A stretch of 64,000 nucleotides of DNA. Origin: Capitulum mitella. Lineage: Eukaryota > Arthropoda > Thecostraca > Pollicipedomorpha > Pollicipedidae. The notes under the pieces were generated by a model. It was not told the origin of the DNA. It saw only the letters and a program-made list of their open reading frames with translations, and searched no databases. Below, in pieces: positions 33,099 through 44,900 of this stretch. Position 1 is the stretch's first letter, and each line of letters starts with the position of its first letter. The translations under genes were made by a program, and so were the position numbers. The stretch is from assembly GCA_030062745.1 (NCBI GenBank), contig CP099843.1, forward strand, positions 24,246,999-24,310,998, given 5' to 3'.

Positions 33099-33282
33099 CG
33101 AGCACCACCAGTTTGACGACCCTTTGGCCGCCGGTCTGGCCGTTGAAGGAGCAGCTGTAGGTGCCGGAGTCGCCGGCCTCGGCGGGACTGATCAGCAAAG
33201 ACCAGGTGCGCCGGTCCAGGTCCAGACGGTCCCCGTCCCCCTGGATCACCACCTGCCGTCCCCTGTAGTCGGCGAGCTCACC
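33099..33282 (-). CDS. Exon 3: second half of the Ig domain
   Basis: Codes residues 98-158. It shows the classic Ig ending: strands leading to AEAGDSGTYSCSF with the second Ig cysteine (about residue 141), then RVVKLVVL as the G strand. The acceptor CCGCAG gives phase 0, matching exon 2. A CAG further upstream (exon edge 33314) would be out of phase. Donor GTAAGA follows one nucleotide of the next codon. Exons 2 and 3 together make one V/I-type Ig domain rather than two. Confidence 0.87.
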
Positions 33283-36200
33283 CTGCGGCAGACGCCGCCA
33301 GGGCGCGGCATCAGCTGAAGCTCGAAAAGATGGCTTCTTTGAAAGGCAGTGATGGATGTTTTTCCGTTTTATGGGGACTTCTGTTTTGCGGGATGGCGAC
33401 ATAGCATACCCAACGTTAGTGTATCGCCAGCGAAGTTTGCCGCATGTCCTGCAAATGTTTACATTCGATACGGCACATTCTAAAAAGGCCGAAAATTCAG
33501 TCATGACGCAGATGTAGCTTGAAACGGGGATCTGACAATCAGACAGCCTCAGCACACCTGAGATCAAAGTGGGACGCCTGCAGCAGACGGTGCAACATAT
33601 GCAGCGGACATTGGCCCCTGGAAACGTCGTGCGGCCGTACATTTCCCGGGAATGCAACGTGCTGTCAATAACGCCAGCAGCTCGACGGCCTTACAGTAGC
33701 TTTCCAGACGGGCTAATATCTGCCAGATCTGGGAGAAATCCACTGCAGACGACAGGCGGCAGCCCGCCGTGCGTCGCCGACAGCGTCTGCCTTAAAGTCA
33801 TGCCGCTCATCCAGCCACGGCCCGTTTAAGGTCGTGAAGCGTCGAGGACGACCGTGGCTCGTGGCGTATTGAAGTGGCGCACCTCGTACGTCAAGATTAT
33901 TGAGCCAATTCTGAAAGCCGTTAGATAAATCTGGCAAAATTGAAACCTGGCCGTGATGGAAGCGAGCCGTGCTGCCTTTGTCAGGGGCTTAACTCAGCGC
34001 CTGATTCTGAACGTTATGCAAAGCGCACCCGGTCTGGCGCCCATTGGCGACGCCCGAATCACCTACCCCCGAGCACGCGGCACTTTCGTTTCAATTCAAG
34101 ACGGCTAAAAGATGCTCCCTGGGACTCTGGCACAGATCACGGCGACATCGCCGAACACTGATGCAATGCTGGTGGAAGGGAGTTGGATGTGGATGATACG
34201 TAAGTATATGCAACAGTAATAATTCTGTTAATTTAGGTTTTTAGACAGAAGTCATGGAAACAGTGCAAAATGTTTCCATTAGTTATATGAATATGTATAT
34301 ACATATATACGCATATTGCTTTCTGTTTTATCTTTCAGCTCGTTGGGCATTTCTTTTCAAATCATAGTTTAATTCTAAAATAAGGTTTACAAAATAATTC
34401 ATATGTTCACATTTCAAAAACACCATTTTCCATCTTCAGAATAATCTGCTTTACAGTGGAAAACAGGGCTAGTCAAACAATGATCTGGCACACTGCAATG
34501 TGCTTCTTACGTCATTTGTCTGGTCCGAAAGGTTGTTCTTCCTCGAAAGGTTCGCCGCTGTTTTATTTTTGTAATGAACGATTAGTTGTATTTCGGTTTC
34601 AGAATCTTTAGGGCGAATACATTTTTTAATGATATCTGGTAAAACCTTATCGCCGACTTTGTAAAAGGACGTCATCTGCTTTTTCGTAAGATAATCAAAG
34701 GATACTTCCATTTAGTTTTGAAACTTCCTTGTTTATAAAATTCGTCATAGGTAGATGAATTTTCTAGTCAATGTTCGTGTATGGGTGATCGTTGTTTACT
34801 ACAGTCTTGTCGTATGCTGTTAAGTTCTACATCAAGACTTGTCCAATCCGAACAGTTATGAAGAACGAGCTTTATGAATGCTTCAGTAACGTTGATTTTT
34901 AATATTATAGAGTGCTAATTGAATGAGCAGCATGATTACAGTTGAAAATAGAAATGAAAATAGCCCAATGTTCATAACAAAAGAAACCGTCGAGAAAAAT
35001 ATGACCGTGGGCGTTGGGCCAACACTAATTTTGTATATGTTGGGACATTCACTGTCGTAAGTCATGCATCGTCACTTTGTCTGCCTGTTTTCTGCGGATC
35101 GACGTTCAGAAGGTACCATCTTCAGCATTAATGAAAATGGCCAGAAAGAGAATTTTACGGTCAATACTTAATTCAAAAGTAAATTTTCACTCGGATTTTT
35201 GTCCAAAAAGAACGTCGTAGCTCCTCAAGATGACCGTCATTCCGGACATCAGCAAAAACATCATCAACATATCGACAATAAATGAGTGGGTCGTCACTGT
35301 TGTCGTCATTTAATAACACCACGTCGTCATCATGCAGTAACATTTCTGATTTAACTTAGCCCATGTAAAAGTTGGCAAAAAGCGAACCTAGAGGCTACCC
35401 CATTGCTAACAACATCAGAAGCTTAAAAAACCGCCTTAAAACAGCCTTAAATTGTTTTACAAAAAATACATAACGGCCAAAAAGACTTGTTCGCACTAAA
35501 CATTCTGAAACTGAAATACAGCTAATCCTTGATTGCAAAAATAAAGCAGTGGTCAACGTTCTGATGACAAACAACATTTCGGACCACACTAATGACATAA
35601 AATCACTTAAGTATAATAGCAGTTTCCTCGTCCAAGCAAAGACTGCATACTTCGACTTTATTTAGGCCGTTAACGATGCATTTACAAGATGGGGTACCCG
35701 CCCACCACATGTTAAACCATGACGAGCGACTTAGCTCGACAAGCTTTGACGGCTAACAGGACTAAACTTAAAAAATGTGATGACCACAGGCGCCCCCTAA
35801 TTATCAAGGTGCTGTTCATGCATTCTCTAGGGCTCGATTTAAATAAACGAATAAAATCTTGCATAATACTGGCGTTTGGGGGCTGGCTAAAATTGAATCA
35901 TTAGGTACATTAGTAACCGAGTAATCCACTGTGACCAATAGCGAACTCTGTATTCAAAAGTGCATTACATTGGTAACGATTATTCCGTGCATGTGTATAC
36001 AAAAAGCAGCGCTGTACTCCTCTGTAGAGCAGATTATTCTGAAGTCGGAAAATGGCATTTCTGAAGCATCATTGTATCCGTGACTGTGTACACCCTAATT
36101 CAAAATTAAACTATGATTCAAAGACAAATGTCCGACTACCCGAAAGATACACCAAAGAAGTCGTAAAAACAAAGCATGCCGTTCTTTTCAACAGAACCCG

Positions 36201-36582
36201 TCTTAATCATCCATTTCATAAACTGCTCTAAAAACATTCCGCTTTTAACACTGGTTGCCTCATGAAGGTTAGCAGCCTTGCGTTAAATGATTTAACACAA
36301 AGACCATGCAATCCTTCAACAGAAGTGATTCATGGTCATACAGCAAAGCCGCGCCATAAACATTTCGTGACCCCAACCTTCGCAGACACCCGCCACCACG
36401 GCACCAGCCTGGTCGCTGATTCCCCGCCCTTCTCCGTGGAACCCACGCCAGGCGTCCAGCGTCCCACGCCCGGCACTCAGCGCTGGGCGCCGAATGACCC
36501 TGCAGTCGGTGCGCCCCTAAGCCCCAATAACCAACCAACCAACCGGCACTCAGCGCGTCCGGGCCGGACCGGCGCGACGTAC
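33283..36582 (-). other. Intron 2 (3.3 kb)
   Basis: Mostly filled by the Penelope-like relic; 33300-34460 shows no recognised element. Confidence 0.75.
34469..35945 (-). pseudogene. Penelope-like retroelement relic (reverse transcriptase fragments)
   Basis: Minus-strand fragments occur in the correct order for one element. LLVTVDYSVTNVPNDSI (about 35885-35935) matches the F-D-x-x-x-x-x-T-N-V-P block. LLMLLAMG then PLGSLFANFYMG (about 35345-35410) matches the M-G-S-P-L-x-P-x-x-A-N block. YCRYVDDVFADVRN (about 35250-35295) is the RT catalytic Y-x-D-D-type motif. VGDKVLPDIIKKC ... IVHYKNKTAANLSRKN (about 34545-34665) resembles the linker before the endonuclease. Frames are broken by stops and shifts. 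Lies in intron 2. Confidence 0.65.
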
Positions 36583-36788
36583 CGTGGACGCGGCGGCCGC
36601 GCACGCCCTCCGCGCGGAGCACGTCCAGGCGAGCCGGTTGACGATGTAGTCGCCGAGCGCGTCGCCGTCCGAGAGGCCCGGGCACGGCACGGTGGCGTTC
36701 TCGCCGGCGCTCACCAGCACCGTCTCCATCAGCCTGTCGCCGGTGCCTGCCGGCGTCGCTGCGTCGGGAACGGGCTGGGGTTCCGCGA
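36583..36788 (-). CDS. Exon 2: first half of the Ig domain
   Basis: Frame codes residues 30-97. The first 20 residues are a Pro/Ala-rich linker (AEPQPVPDAATPAG). Then comes an Ig B strand, VSAGENATVPCPGL, with the first Ig cysteine (about residue 64), and the Ig core tryptophan in RLAWTC (about 83). Two extra cysteines follow near the exon end, which is unusual for a simple Ig fold. Donor GTACGT after codon ACG (phase 0). The acceptor chosen is the CAG before TCGCGG, which gives the phase required by exon 1; other AGs nearby would break the frame. The exon lies in a GC-rich block. Confidence 0.78.
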
Positions 36789-37300
36789 CTGCGACGGGGT
36801 TCAACGCAGATAGGCACGCATGTGAATTGTGTTTGCACAAAACACCAAAGCCCAAAGCTCTAAATAGATGCCCTGAACGTGTCTGGATATGCATACTAGA
36901 ACCACAATGAAAAGTGCATATGCAGTGCAGATGGGCCTGAGTGCATGAGGCACCCCTGCCAGGCATGCTCTGGGGAGCGAGGCTTAAGCGAATTTCTAGA
37001 ACAGCTTAAAATAATGGACTTTTGCACGGACGTCGGATAAAACCAGTGGATTTCGACGGGCAGATGTAATCTTGTCGAAATAGTTCAGCCAGTTGATGAG
37101 TTTGTATAGACACTGAGCAGAGCGATCCATGACTTACGGAAACACCATTATGTGGTGTAAAGCAGGCGGAATACACCTGTATGAAAATTCTGAAAGAGAC
37201 TTTGTCAGAGAATGGAGTGGTTCTCAACGGATAAGATGGCGCAGACCTCGGCCATTTTCGTTACTGCTTCCTGTCCGACTCGGTAGTCCAAAACACCGTC

Positions 37301-37822
37301 ATGATGAGTGCATCCCGTCGAAAGCTCATCCCTTATATCAGGAGTAAATCACCCAATGTCTCGAGCGTAATAAGTGTATATGATGGTTGTGCGAAACAGT
37401 ACAAAAATAGGTTCAACTGTACCACTCTATGTTGCCATAAACATGGCTTTGGTGTAGATGGAGAGCGGAGTTTCCTCGTCACTTCTCGAAACAAACACGC
37501 GTATGAGGGAATGGGTGATAATGTTCATTGTCATGCGGCAAGAGAGGATCTCCTACAAAAGTCGTCACAAAATCATGTTCTTTCCGTTGCCGACCTATAC
37601 GAGTTTTACGGTATAAAATTCAAGTGGTTTCTCGTGTTCGATGAGGACATTGGTTGGCCGGAGGACAGCCTCACACGACGTTTTGAGCAAACAAAAGTTG
37701 TAAAGGGAACACAGAGGTTTCACATTTTTGGCACCTGTCGACAAAGGCAATGCACTTTGTTACAAACTGTAGTGCGGAGAGCCCGTAAAAAAGCGCGCGA
37801 TGAGAAGTATGTGCACGTGTGA
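37301..37822 (+). pseudogene. ORF of 173 codons resembling an uncharacterised, transposon-associated animal protein family
   Basis: The frame reads YDGCAKQYKNRFNCTTLCCH, then HGFGVDGERSFLVTSRNK, then YEGMGDNVHCHAA. I recall a widespread invertebrate family with S-D-G-C-x-x-Q-Y-K-N-[RK] followed by D-F-G ... F-F-A-T-S-H-G-K-G ... D-G-x-G-G-x-x-K-R. Here the H-G-K-G and G-G-x-x-K-R parts are altered (RNKHAYEGMGDN), which suggests decay. The ATG may be chance, because upstream codons are not clearly related. Lies inside intron 1 on the opposite strand to the receptor. Confidence 0.45.
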
Positions 37823-40419
37823 CAAATTTCCCCTCGCTGGATAAAGACACACAACCGGCGCGCAGCGCATGCTCCTTTTCGCCCATGATCGTGACATGGA
37901 AAAGCGTTGAAGAAATGGCTCATATCTGTGGCAATGTTATGTTTCATTCTGAATATATGTGTTTTAGATTATGCTTGGCACACTTGTTTCCATGTTCAAT
38001 CCAACAGAAAATATTGCAAAATGTCTTGGTATGGGGTTGGCGAGGTAGGTATTTAACGTTCCCGGAATTCGCAATTTCACCGAAATTTGTGAACAGTCAG
38101 TTAGACGTTAGGTGGACACAAGTTATACTGCACTGGAAGGCCAGTTATGTCTATATTTCAAGTTTACATGTTTGAAAGTAATTACATAAACACTACGAAA
38201 CTGCAAAATATTCACCTAAATACTGGCAGTGGCACCAGAAGCTGCATGCCATCCGTCAGCGCTGGCTTTACTGCGCAAATTGACGGCGTGTTTGAAAACT
38301 CACAATTGTGTAATTCTAATTTGTGGCCGCTTTGCATGAGATCATGGGTCTCAAAAAGATAAAAAGATTGACTTCGGTGTAGTGCAGGGTGTAGAAAGAC
38401 CTCCGCGATCTTAATCATGATCTTCTGTCTTTCTGCAGCCTGCACTGCACCGGGGTCAGTCTTCCCCTCCTTTTCTTATCGCCCATTGTCGATCAACAGC
38501 TACACCTTACTTCACCTGGAAATGATTTCTGACCGCGAAGGATTGACGTGTTCTGACTGTGACTATTCCCAGATGACTGCCTGAAGGAGACTGATCTCGA
38601 CTGACCTCAGGCCGCGTGGATGGCATCATTAATCCAAGATTAAATGATATGTTAAGTAACGTTTTGTCTAATGTATGAAGGTATAATGGACCGGGTCTAT
38701 TTAATAATGGAAAACAGGAAAAGTAAACTGTTAGCCTCATGCAGCTCCGACCCAGACCTTATCAACCTGAGTTACCCAACGTTGTGCGTTGCGGCACATG
38801 AGCAGAAGCAAGCATTTCGCAACGGGAAAACATTCTTCATGAGAAATGACCTGCGCACATGCCAGTACGAAAAAGACCTCTTCACCAGGCTCAGTGTCCG
38901 GAAACAACTTCGGCTTAGTCAATTTTCTTACGCCAGACCTACCCATTTCAACGCAATCTAGAACACAATTCATGAAAAAGCTCCACATTATGTTAACCGC
39001 AGATGCCCTTGACCCAAGTACGGATCCCAAACGACGACCACGGAGTAGATATTTCACGCCTGCTATGAAATCCCACGCCGACAGTCAATACATAACAACT
39101 TTCCATGACATACTCTCAAGAAGGAAGTAATACATCCGTAGCATGTCAGGTTAATTGCCGGGGAATTCCAGGAGTTGCGCGAAGAAGGTTGGAAACTTAG
39201 ATTTTGAGAATTTCAGCAGCAACAATACAGTTTTCTAGAAAACATGCAAAACAATTGAAGGAGGTCGTGCATATGCCCTTGCGTTTATGGGGCTTAATAT
39301 TGACAGTCTTCAACATAATACACATTTTTTAACACATAAACAATTATATACCTAGAGGATCGTTAATAGTCTCCAAACTAGCCGCAAAGTGAAGACTAAT
39401 GACATCATTTAGTTCACTATAAACGCCTGTGTATAATACCGATCACCATCGCAAACACATTACAAATTGCCCTGTACTGGAAATAAATTGGCACTGCAAC
39501 AGAACTCCAGAGCCGGGCTCTGGACATCCATTTAAACGATTTATGACGGCACAGTCCATATAACAATGTGGTATTTCATTTCGGTGTGAGAGAAACATCT
39601 CATATTGCGGGACGCCAGTGTTACCGAATAAAGTGTTGTAAACTTGCCATGCGATAGACTATTTTATGCATCACATAGTGCGAGGATGTGCTTTGATGTC
39701 TCCTTACGGCGAAACGCGAAACAAAACGGACTTTCGGCTCTACGCCGGATTAAGACGAAAGCCACATCTACTTTCAGCCCAGCCCTGTCCGTTCAAGGAT
39801 GCTGGCCGGCCGGGCTGCGGGAGCGCGGTCTGCTGTTTCCTGAAAGCCCGGGCGGATTAATCGGGCTCGGCCCCCGATTGAAGCCATGCAATCACCCCTG
39901 AGCGTGGCATCGGGCCGGCGACTGACGGAGGAGGCTTGACCGGGCGTCATCGGCGCCCCGAGAGGCCGGTTAACGGCAGTGTACCAGACTGCACCGTCAG
40001 CTGGACTTACTTCAGCCGGATGCGCCCTGTCCGACGACGGCCGGTCTGGAAGCACGAGTCCCTGATCGCACCTTAACTGTCTCCGGATGGCGAGTGGTTG
40101 CTGTCCCCCCCTCCCCCATGAGAGTTTCTTAACTGCCCGTGAACGGCTTGCGTAAGAGCTTGAAATCTACTGTAGATAACGTTATAACATTCTCGCATCT
40201 TCTCCAGAAACGTGATAACGAGACCACGCCAGGTGGCCCGGTTATTACGTCATTCTTAGCTGTTTGCAAGCGGCTTTGTTAGATCTGGACAACATTTTGT
40301 TTTTTTTCTAGAGGTAAGTATTCCACAGTTAGGCACCTTCGACAGAAAATGGGGTTGGGATACGACTCCCATTTAGTGAGACGGGAACAACCCAAAGCAA
40401 ACCAGTCGTGGTCGGAAAT

Positions 40420-41164
40420 ACTCAGTTCGCACTAAAAGACTACGGACATCATTCGCAAGATAATGGCAAGAAATCCTCGGCGCAGTGCAAAGGAAATGAC
40501 AGAGAACCTCAAAAAATTTTATACGACAATGAGGATAATCAAAGATGATCTAATCGTAAAAAATCCAGAGTTGGTAACTAATTTCAGCTGCTTTCAAAGA
40601 GAAGCGGTTTGACAAAGGAAAGAGCATGTGGAAGAAGGTTCAGAGCGCCGGTGGCAAGGTCTTCATCTGGTATGACGGCAAAATTTTCACGGGGGAAGCA
40701 CAAAACAGCTTAAATGATAGAATCTTGTCGGATGGCTGTAGTAGCAAAATTTCATGGTTTGGGCCGCAGGGATATCAAACCGCATTTCTGCCGTAGTTTT
40801 CACTGAGGAAGGTGTCAAGGTTAGCAGCCAGGTTTATGTGAAAGAGTTGAGAGATAATGTATTGCCTTGGGTCACTGAAATTTTCGGCGGGCAGTACGTC
40901 TTCGCGCTAGACGGGCTCCCTCTCACGTCTCGAATTTCACCCAGTAGTGGTGCAAGAGCCACTTCATGGGATTTTGTGACAAGCGCATGTGCCCACCCTT
41001 CATTCCCAGTATCAGTCCCATGGACTTTGTCATATGGTACACTTTGGAGAGTGATGTTTGTAAGCGGTCTGAAGGACTTGGTGACCGCTTGGCGAAATCT
41101 TAGCGAAGAAACTGTGCGGCGCTCGTGCGACTCAGTCCTCTGTCGTCTCGAGGACATGCTCTAG
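40420..41164 (+). pseudogene. Broken Tc1/mariner transposase
   Basis: Pieces in several frames follow mariner order: RNPRRSAKEMTENLKKF (helix-turn-helix region, about 40468-40520), IIKDDL, then GGKVFIWYDGKIFTGE and LNDRILSDG (first catalytic Asp block, S-D-E-K altered to Y-D-G-K), then MVWAAGISN ... VYVKELRDNVLPWV ... YVFALDGLPLTS (second Asp block, 40754-40935), then the C-terminal ETVRRSCDSV. The third acidic block is not readable. Stops and frameshifts make it inactive. Terminal repeats were not located. Confidence 0.8.
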
Positions 41165-41449
41165 GCCAAAGATGGACACATCGAACAGTGATTGTGGGTA
41201 TGCGTTCTGGAGACGTATGTTAATAAAGGAGCAAAATAAATCGTGGCTGTTTGTTTTTGTTCTTGAGTTACATAAACATTAGAACAGGTAAATCTGTCCG
41301 CCTTTTTAGAAGTATTAAGGAGTCCACAACGTTTTAAGCTTATTGGGAGTCCGCAATGGCGTCTGATGACGCATAAAGACTGCAGCATGTAGTACTATGC
41401 AAATCAGCACTTCGGATAATTTATGACCCCTCCGAGTTAAAAATAAAAG

Positions 41450-41595
41450 CAAAAAAGGGCGCTGACCTCAACTGATGATTTTGAGGCAAGATGGTCTTGA
41501 ATAACGGAAGGCACGAATATGGAGGTCAGTGATATGTGGCACCCATCATGAAAGTGAGTAGGACTGGGTACCGCAAAACACAAAACGTTTGGTAT
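41450..41595 (+). repeat. Dispersed repeat, copy 1 (others near 50975 and 53490)
   Basis: Shared order in the three places: CTGACCTCA-type start, GATTTTGA, then a CATGA ... CATAAGACTGGGTA-like end. All copies are diverged. Boundaries are approximate. Confidence 0.45.
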
Positions 41596-42639
41596 AAACT
41601 ACTATGACAGTAAGCTTATCATACAGCTTAGCTCCCTACAACGTTTTGTAGCTGGCTGCTCGGTGGCAGTTGTTCCATGTGCACAACACAGTGCGCTTGA
41701 TACAGCCGTCCGCTGCCGACAATGGATCGGCCGCGCGACTGGCCTCCCGTCTTCACCGCACTGGAGCCGAACAAGTTACGGACCTGTTTTAACACATGAA
41801 AAGGTGAAAGGTGTACTGAGAGTTAATACTGCAGGAGATAGACGAAATTACAGAGCTCTTAGCATCATTGACGCGAGATTTAACTGCAAAAAATGGGCAG
41901 AAGACAATTTTTTGCCATTCTCCTTCCTATCGGTATGCATGTTGAAACCAAGAATATTTTTCAGCTATTGGTCACAACAATGGATACGGACATTTAAGTA
42001 AATCCAAAAAACCAAACCTTAAACACGTGAGAAAAATCCTTTTCTCGTACAGGGAACAGAAACTGTACATTGCACATGAACATAACAAACCACCAAGTAT
42101 TTGCTTTACGGCAGACCTAATACAAAGGTTCTGATCGTACCATTAGCAAATGATTTGAATTGCATGACAAGCCATGCCATTTGGGGTCATCAATCACCTG
42201 CTAACGGCGTCTCATACATGTTACGCATGATCTGGCTAATAACAAAAACCGCGCATCATTTGCTCTCTGGGCCTTTTTATGACTTTCCGAACCTTAGCTG
42301 ACGATCATGTGATGTTGGAACGGCCGATCAGCATTTGCGGTAACCCCTAACCGCTTCCTTGTTAAGCGAGGAATGAGGCCCTTGATTGCAAATGAAAAAG
42401 TTTGCGACGAAAGTGAATCCATTCAAATTTTAATTCCCGTATTACGCGAAAGAAGTTCACTGATTCAAGTCTAGTAACCGGCCAGATTAAGAGGTCATCG
42501 ACAGTCGGCTTGCAAAGTATGTTTTTGCGCGAACACTAAATGGTTACTTGAATTTCGGAGCACGTAGGGATGCAACTGATCTGATCTGTAAAATCTGGGG
42601 CATGCTTTGATCCTATAAATTTGTCAAAAGCAAAATGAT

Positions 42640-42735
42640 ATTCATTTCGCATCGTCCCATGTGATATTGGATACTTTAGCGGCGGATGCTGTAACACACA
42701 ACAGTATGTCGGCCTGACGTTCTAGCCTCAGACGT
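42640..42735 (+). pseudogene. Possible GIY-YIG endonuclease remnant of a Penelope-like element
   Basis: The plus frame reads YSFRIVPCDIGY then GGCCNTQQYVGLT. Cysteine pairs followed by Q-Y-V-G-x-T is the start pattern of GIY-YIG endonuclease domains in Penelope-like elements. The match is short, so this is tentative. Confidence 0.3.
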
Positions 42736-43520
42736 GTCCAATTTCATTTTTTGCGAAATACCCCATACTGTAGCTTTTGACATAGCAACTAGTATTTGGC
42801 GCATTTCTGAGCATTGGAAAATACAGAAAAGTCGCAAATACTTTGTGATTCCTGTAACGATCCAAAATCTTCAAAATGATGCGAATTTGCAAAAAAAGCA
42901 AGATCATTCAATATGTCAAACTGTTAATTAACTTTACTTTGTGTTGTGGTTCCTTGATACATTGCTGTTGTATAAGCAAATGCATCTTATAAGCCCTTAT
43001 GCATGGATTACATATACTTTGGGAATCATTCACACTCACCACCAACATGCATTTTCGTGGATTAGCTCCGATCAAATACTAGCAATTAATATGCCGGAAA
43101 AAACGCTTTGTGTTTTGCATCACAATTAACGTTTTCTGATATGGGCATTCTGAATGACAGATTAAGTTCCAGGGATTAGTTTCAGCCATTTCGCGAAAAT
43201 TTGAGGGCTAGTCCTGGTAAGGGTCAAGTCCTCACAATGGTCTGCGAATTGACAAGAGACCCGGAATTCACATAGCGTCGTGCAAACATTTTTACTTGTT
43301 GTCTGACTCTCCAAGTCTACGACATATCTCATCCCATTTCATTTAGAGTGTTTTAATCTGCTCATACTAGAATGAAATATCATAGGAAATAGATGTTTAA
43401 CTATGATAACCGAATTAAATTGAACTCATTTTCATTAGCTTTCCTCGTTTCGAGCGTAACTTCCATCAACTTGCTCATATCAGCTGGGATCTAGCCAGCC
43501 CATCTGTTGCATGTACTCAC

Positions 43521-43605
43521 CGATGCTGACGACGCTGGCCTGCAGAGCAGCGCTGGCGCAAAACATTACCACAAGCACACATTTCTGTCCCGCCCTACTA
43601 CTCAT
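43521..43605 (-). CDS. Exon 1: start codon and signal peptide of the receptor
   Basis: The ATG at 43605-43603 has a G at -3 and an in-frame TAG upstream. It opens 28 codons: a short basic start (MSSRAGQK), a hydrophobic core (CVLVVMFCASAAL) and a likely cleavage site near LQA-S. This is a textbook signal peptide. The exon ends at a GTGAGT donor after one nucleotide of the next codon, which fits the phase needed by exon 2, 6.7 kb away. A CpG-rich block lies just upstream at 43790-44000. The link to exon 2 is inferred from phase and function. RNA evidence is absent, so an alternative first exon is possible. Confidence 0.62.
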
Positions 43606-43789
43606 TTCTCCGACTAGGGGTTTACGCTTCAGGTTTGAGCTAACCTACTCATATTAAAATGGCCAGGCGCTGCTGAGAAAGCTCGCACGATTCTCTCAGT
43701 CTTCATCGCTACAATGTTTGACATGATTTATCATGACCAAGCAGAGTATCGTCCGATTGAAGCAGCCTTCTCCAGCACCACAGCGCCGC

Positions 43790-44005
43790 GCTGGTGGCCA
43801 GCGGCAGACCGTGAGTAGTCGGTCCCCAGCCAGACCCTGGCCGAACGCGACCCGCTCACCGCCGACGTCCGGCGGCACTGACAACCGAGCCGCGCCGCCG
43901 CCGGCGTCGACGACGCGACCCGTCGGCGCCGACGCGGCCGACGCCGCTGTCCGCGGACAGTGCCGGTGGCTGCGGACGCGCCGTAAAGGTCGGTCTCAGT
44001 TCCGG
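43790..44005 (-). promoter_or_regulatory. CpG-rich island upstream of exon 1, candidate promoter
   Basis: Dense CpG block (for example GGCGTCGACGACGCGACC around 43900) beginning about 185 bp upstream of the receptor start codon on the gene strand. No TATA box is evident, which would fit a CpG-type promoter. Placement depends on exon 1 being correct. Confidence 0.4.
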
Positions 44006-44132
44006 ACAAGATTGTTTCGCCAGGGAGTCGATGAGTGGTTGACCCGTCTAACGGCCACCTGAAACAGATGAACTGGCGCTAACGGTACGCGCTGTATGAG
44101 TCAATTCTTCACATCAGCTGTGGGAGCATGCC

Positions 44133-44900
44133 TTAATTTTCCGTGGAAAATGACCCTTGTTTCGATCCGACATGTGCCGGGATCCCGATGGAATGCAGGT
44201 TAACCTCGTTTTCGTCGGAGTCTAAGCTGACCAGGTTAAGCGTTACGTCACCTGGGCACCGCTTTACTCCGGAGGGCCGCGACCTTTCGAAGATGACGCA
44301 ATGACCCGCCCAGGTCAATGAGGGGTTCCATACAGCTTGAGGACATTTTGCATACCATCGGGATCCAGGCACACGTCTGGTTTCGACCGTGCGCAGATGC
44401 GGTGTCCAACTGGCGTAGGCAATGTCCCTCGCAGGAAGCAGCCACGAAATAACGCATCCAGATGACTGAGGAAAACACGCCAGGCTCCTGAATGGCTCAA
44501 AACAACCAGCTGCGTTTCCTCCACCGGCTCCGTCGAAGACCGCGACCAATAAGCTTATGACTGATGACTGATATTCCGCTGACCGTGGTCGTTTTCCGTG
44601 ATCCCGAAGGACAGGGCCGATGGCGGATGTCTCGGTCTATTTCAGACCAGCGATGCCGGTGCCTGCGACAGATCCGGTTGGCAATTGAGCACCAGCCTGA
44701 GATAGGCAGATTTTGCCAGTCTGTGCTGGGTGGCTGGCGTGGATCAGGAGCTTGGAATTGAGTCGTGCAAGTATGTGTCGAAGCAGGTATTCCTCGTTCG
44801 AGATGGTCATCTGGCAGCCCTCTAGCCTCCCTACTTTCCACTTATGTGTATTTCGCACTGGAACTTGCGTTTTCACGAACAGGCTCTGGCCTTGGCGCAA
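44133..44900 (-). other. Unassigned region with long open frame
   Basis: One minus-strand frame is open for about 255 codons apart from a single TAG near 44638. It contains EEYLLRHILARLNSKLLIHA and a later tryptophan/cysteine-rich part. I do not recognise the protein. It may be an old mobile-element frame or chance; the plus strand is also partly open. Confidence 0.25.

Larger units (their letters stand above)
36789..43520 (-). other. Intron 1 (6.7 kb)
   Basis: Houses the transposon-related ORF, the mariner relic, the possible endonuclease remnant, a small CpG-rich block at 39790-40050, and one copy of a dispersed repeat at about 41450-41590. Two overlapping plus-strand open frames at 38671-39130 were not recognised. 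Confidence 0.7.
1581..43605 (-). other. Gene span: receptor pseudo-tyrosine-phosphatase, Ig + 4 FN3 + TM + degenerate PTP domain; 3' end off the left edge
   Basis: Sixteen minus-strand exons join with matching codon phases at every junction and give one open frame of 861 residues. Predicted layout: signal peptide 1-25, Ig about 48-158, FN3-1 about 160-265, FN3-2 about 272-372, FN3-3 about 374-465, FN3-4 about 470-560, transmembrane helix 590-608, phosphatase domain from about 645 onward. This order and the wedge motif HADGGDGF resemble arthropod PTP99A, a neuronal receptor phosphatase used in motor axon guidance in Drosophila. LAR-type receptors have more Ig and FN3 domains, and PTP69D has two Ig. 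The extracellular part carries several N-x-S/T sites. Key catalytic motifs are lost (see exons 13-16), so the membrane-proximal domain is inferred to be inactive. The rest of this domain, and any second domain, lie outside the window. Family assignment is from memory of motifs, not a search. Confidence 0.85.

Noticed and set aside
33099-36788. Two separate Ig domains
   Set aside because: Exon 2 has only the first cysteine and tryptophan, and exon 3 only the D-x-G-x-Y-x-C end; together they make one Ig domain.
36550-36966. Using the upstream methionine of the exon 2 frame as the gene start
   Set aside because: The leader is not a signal peptide, and a phase-compatible signal-peptide exon with a strong donor exists at 43521-43605.
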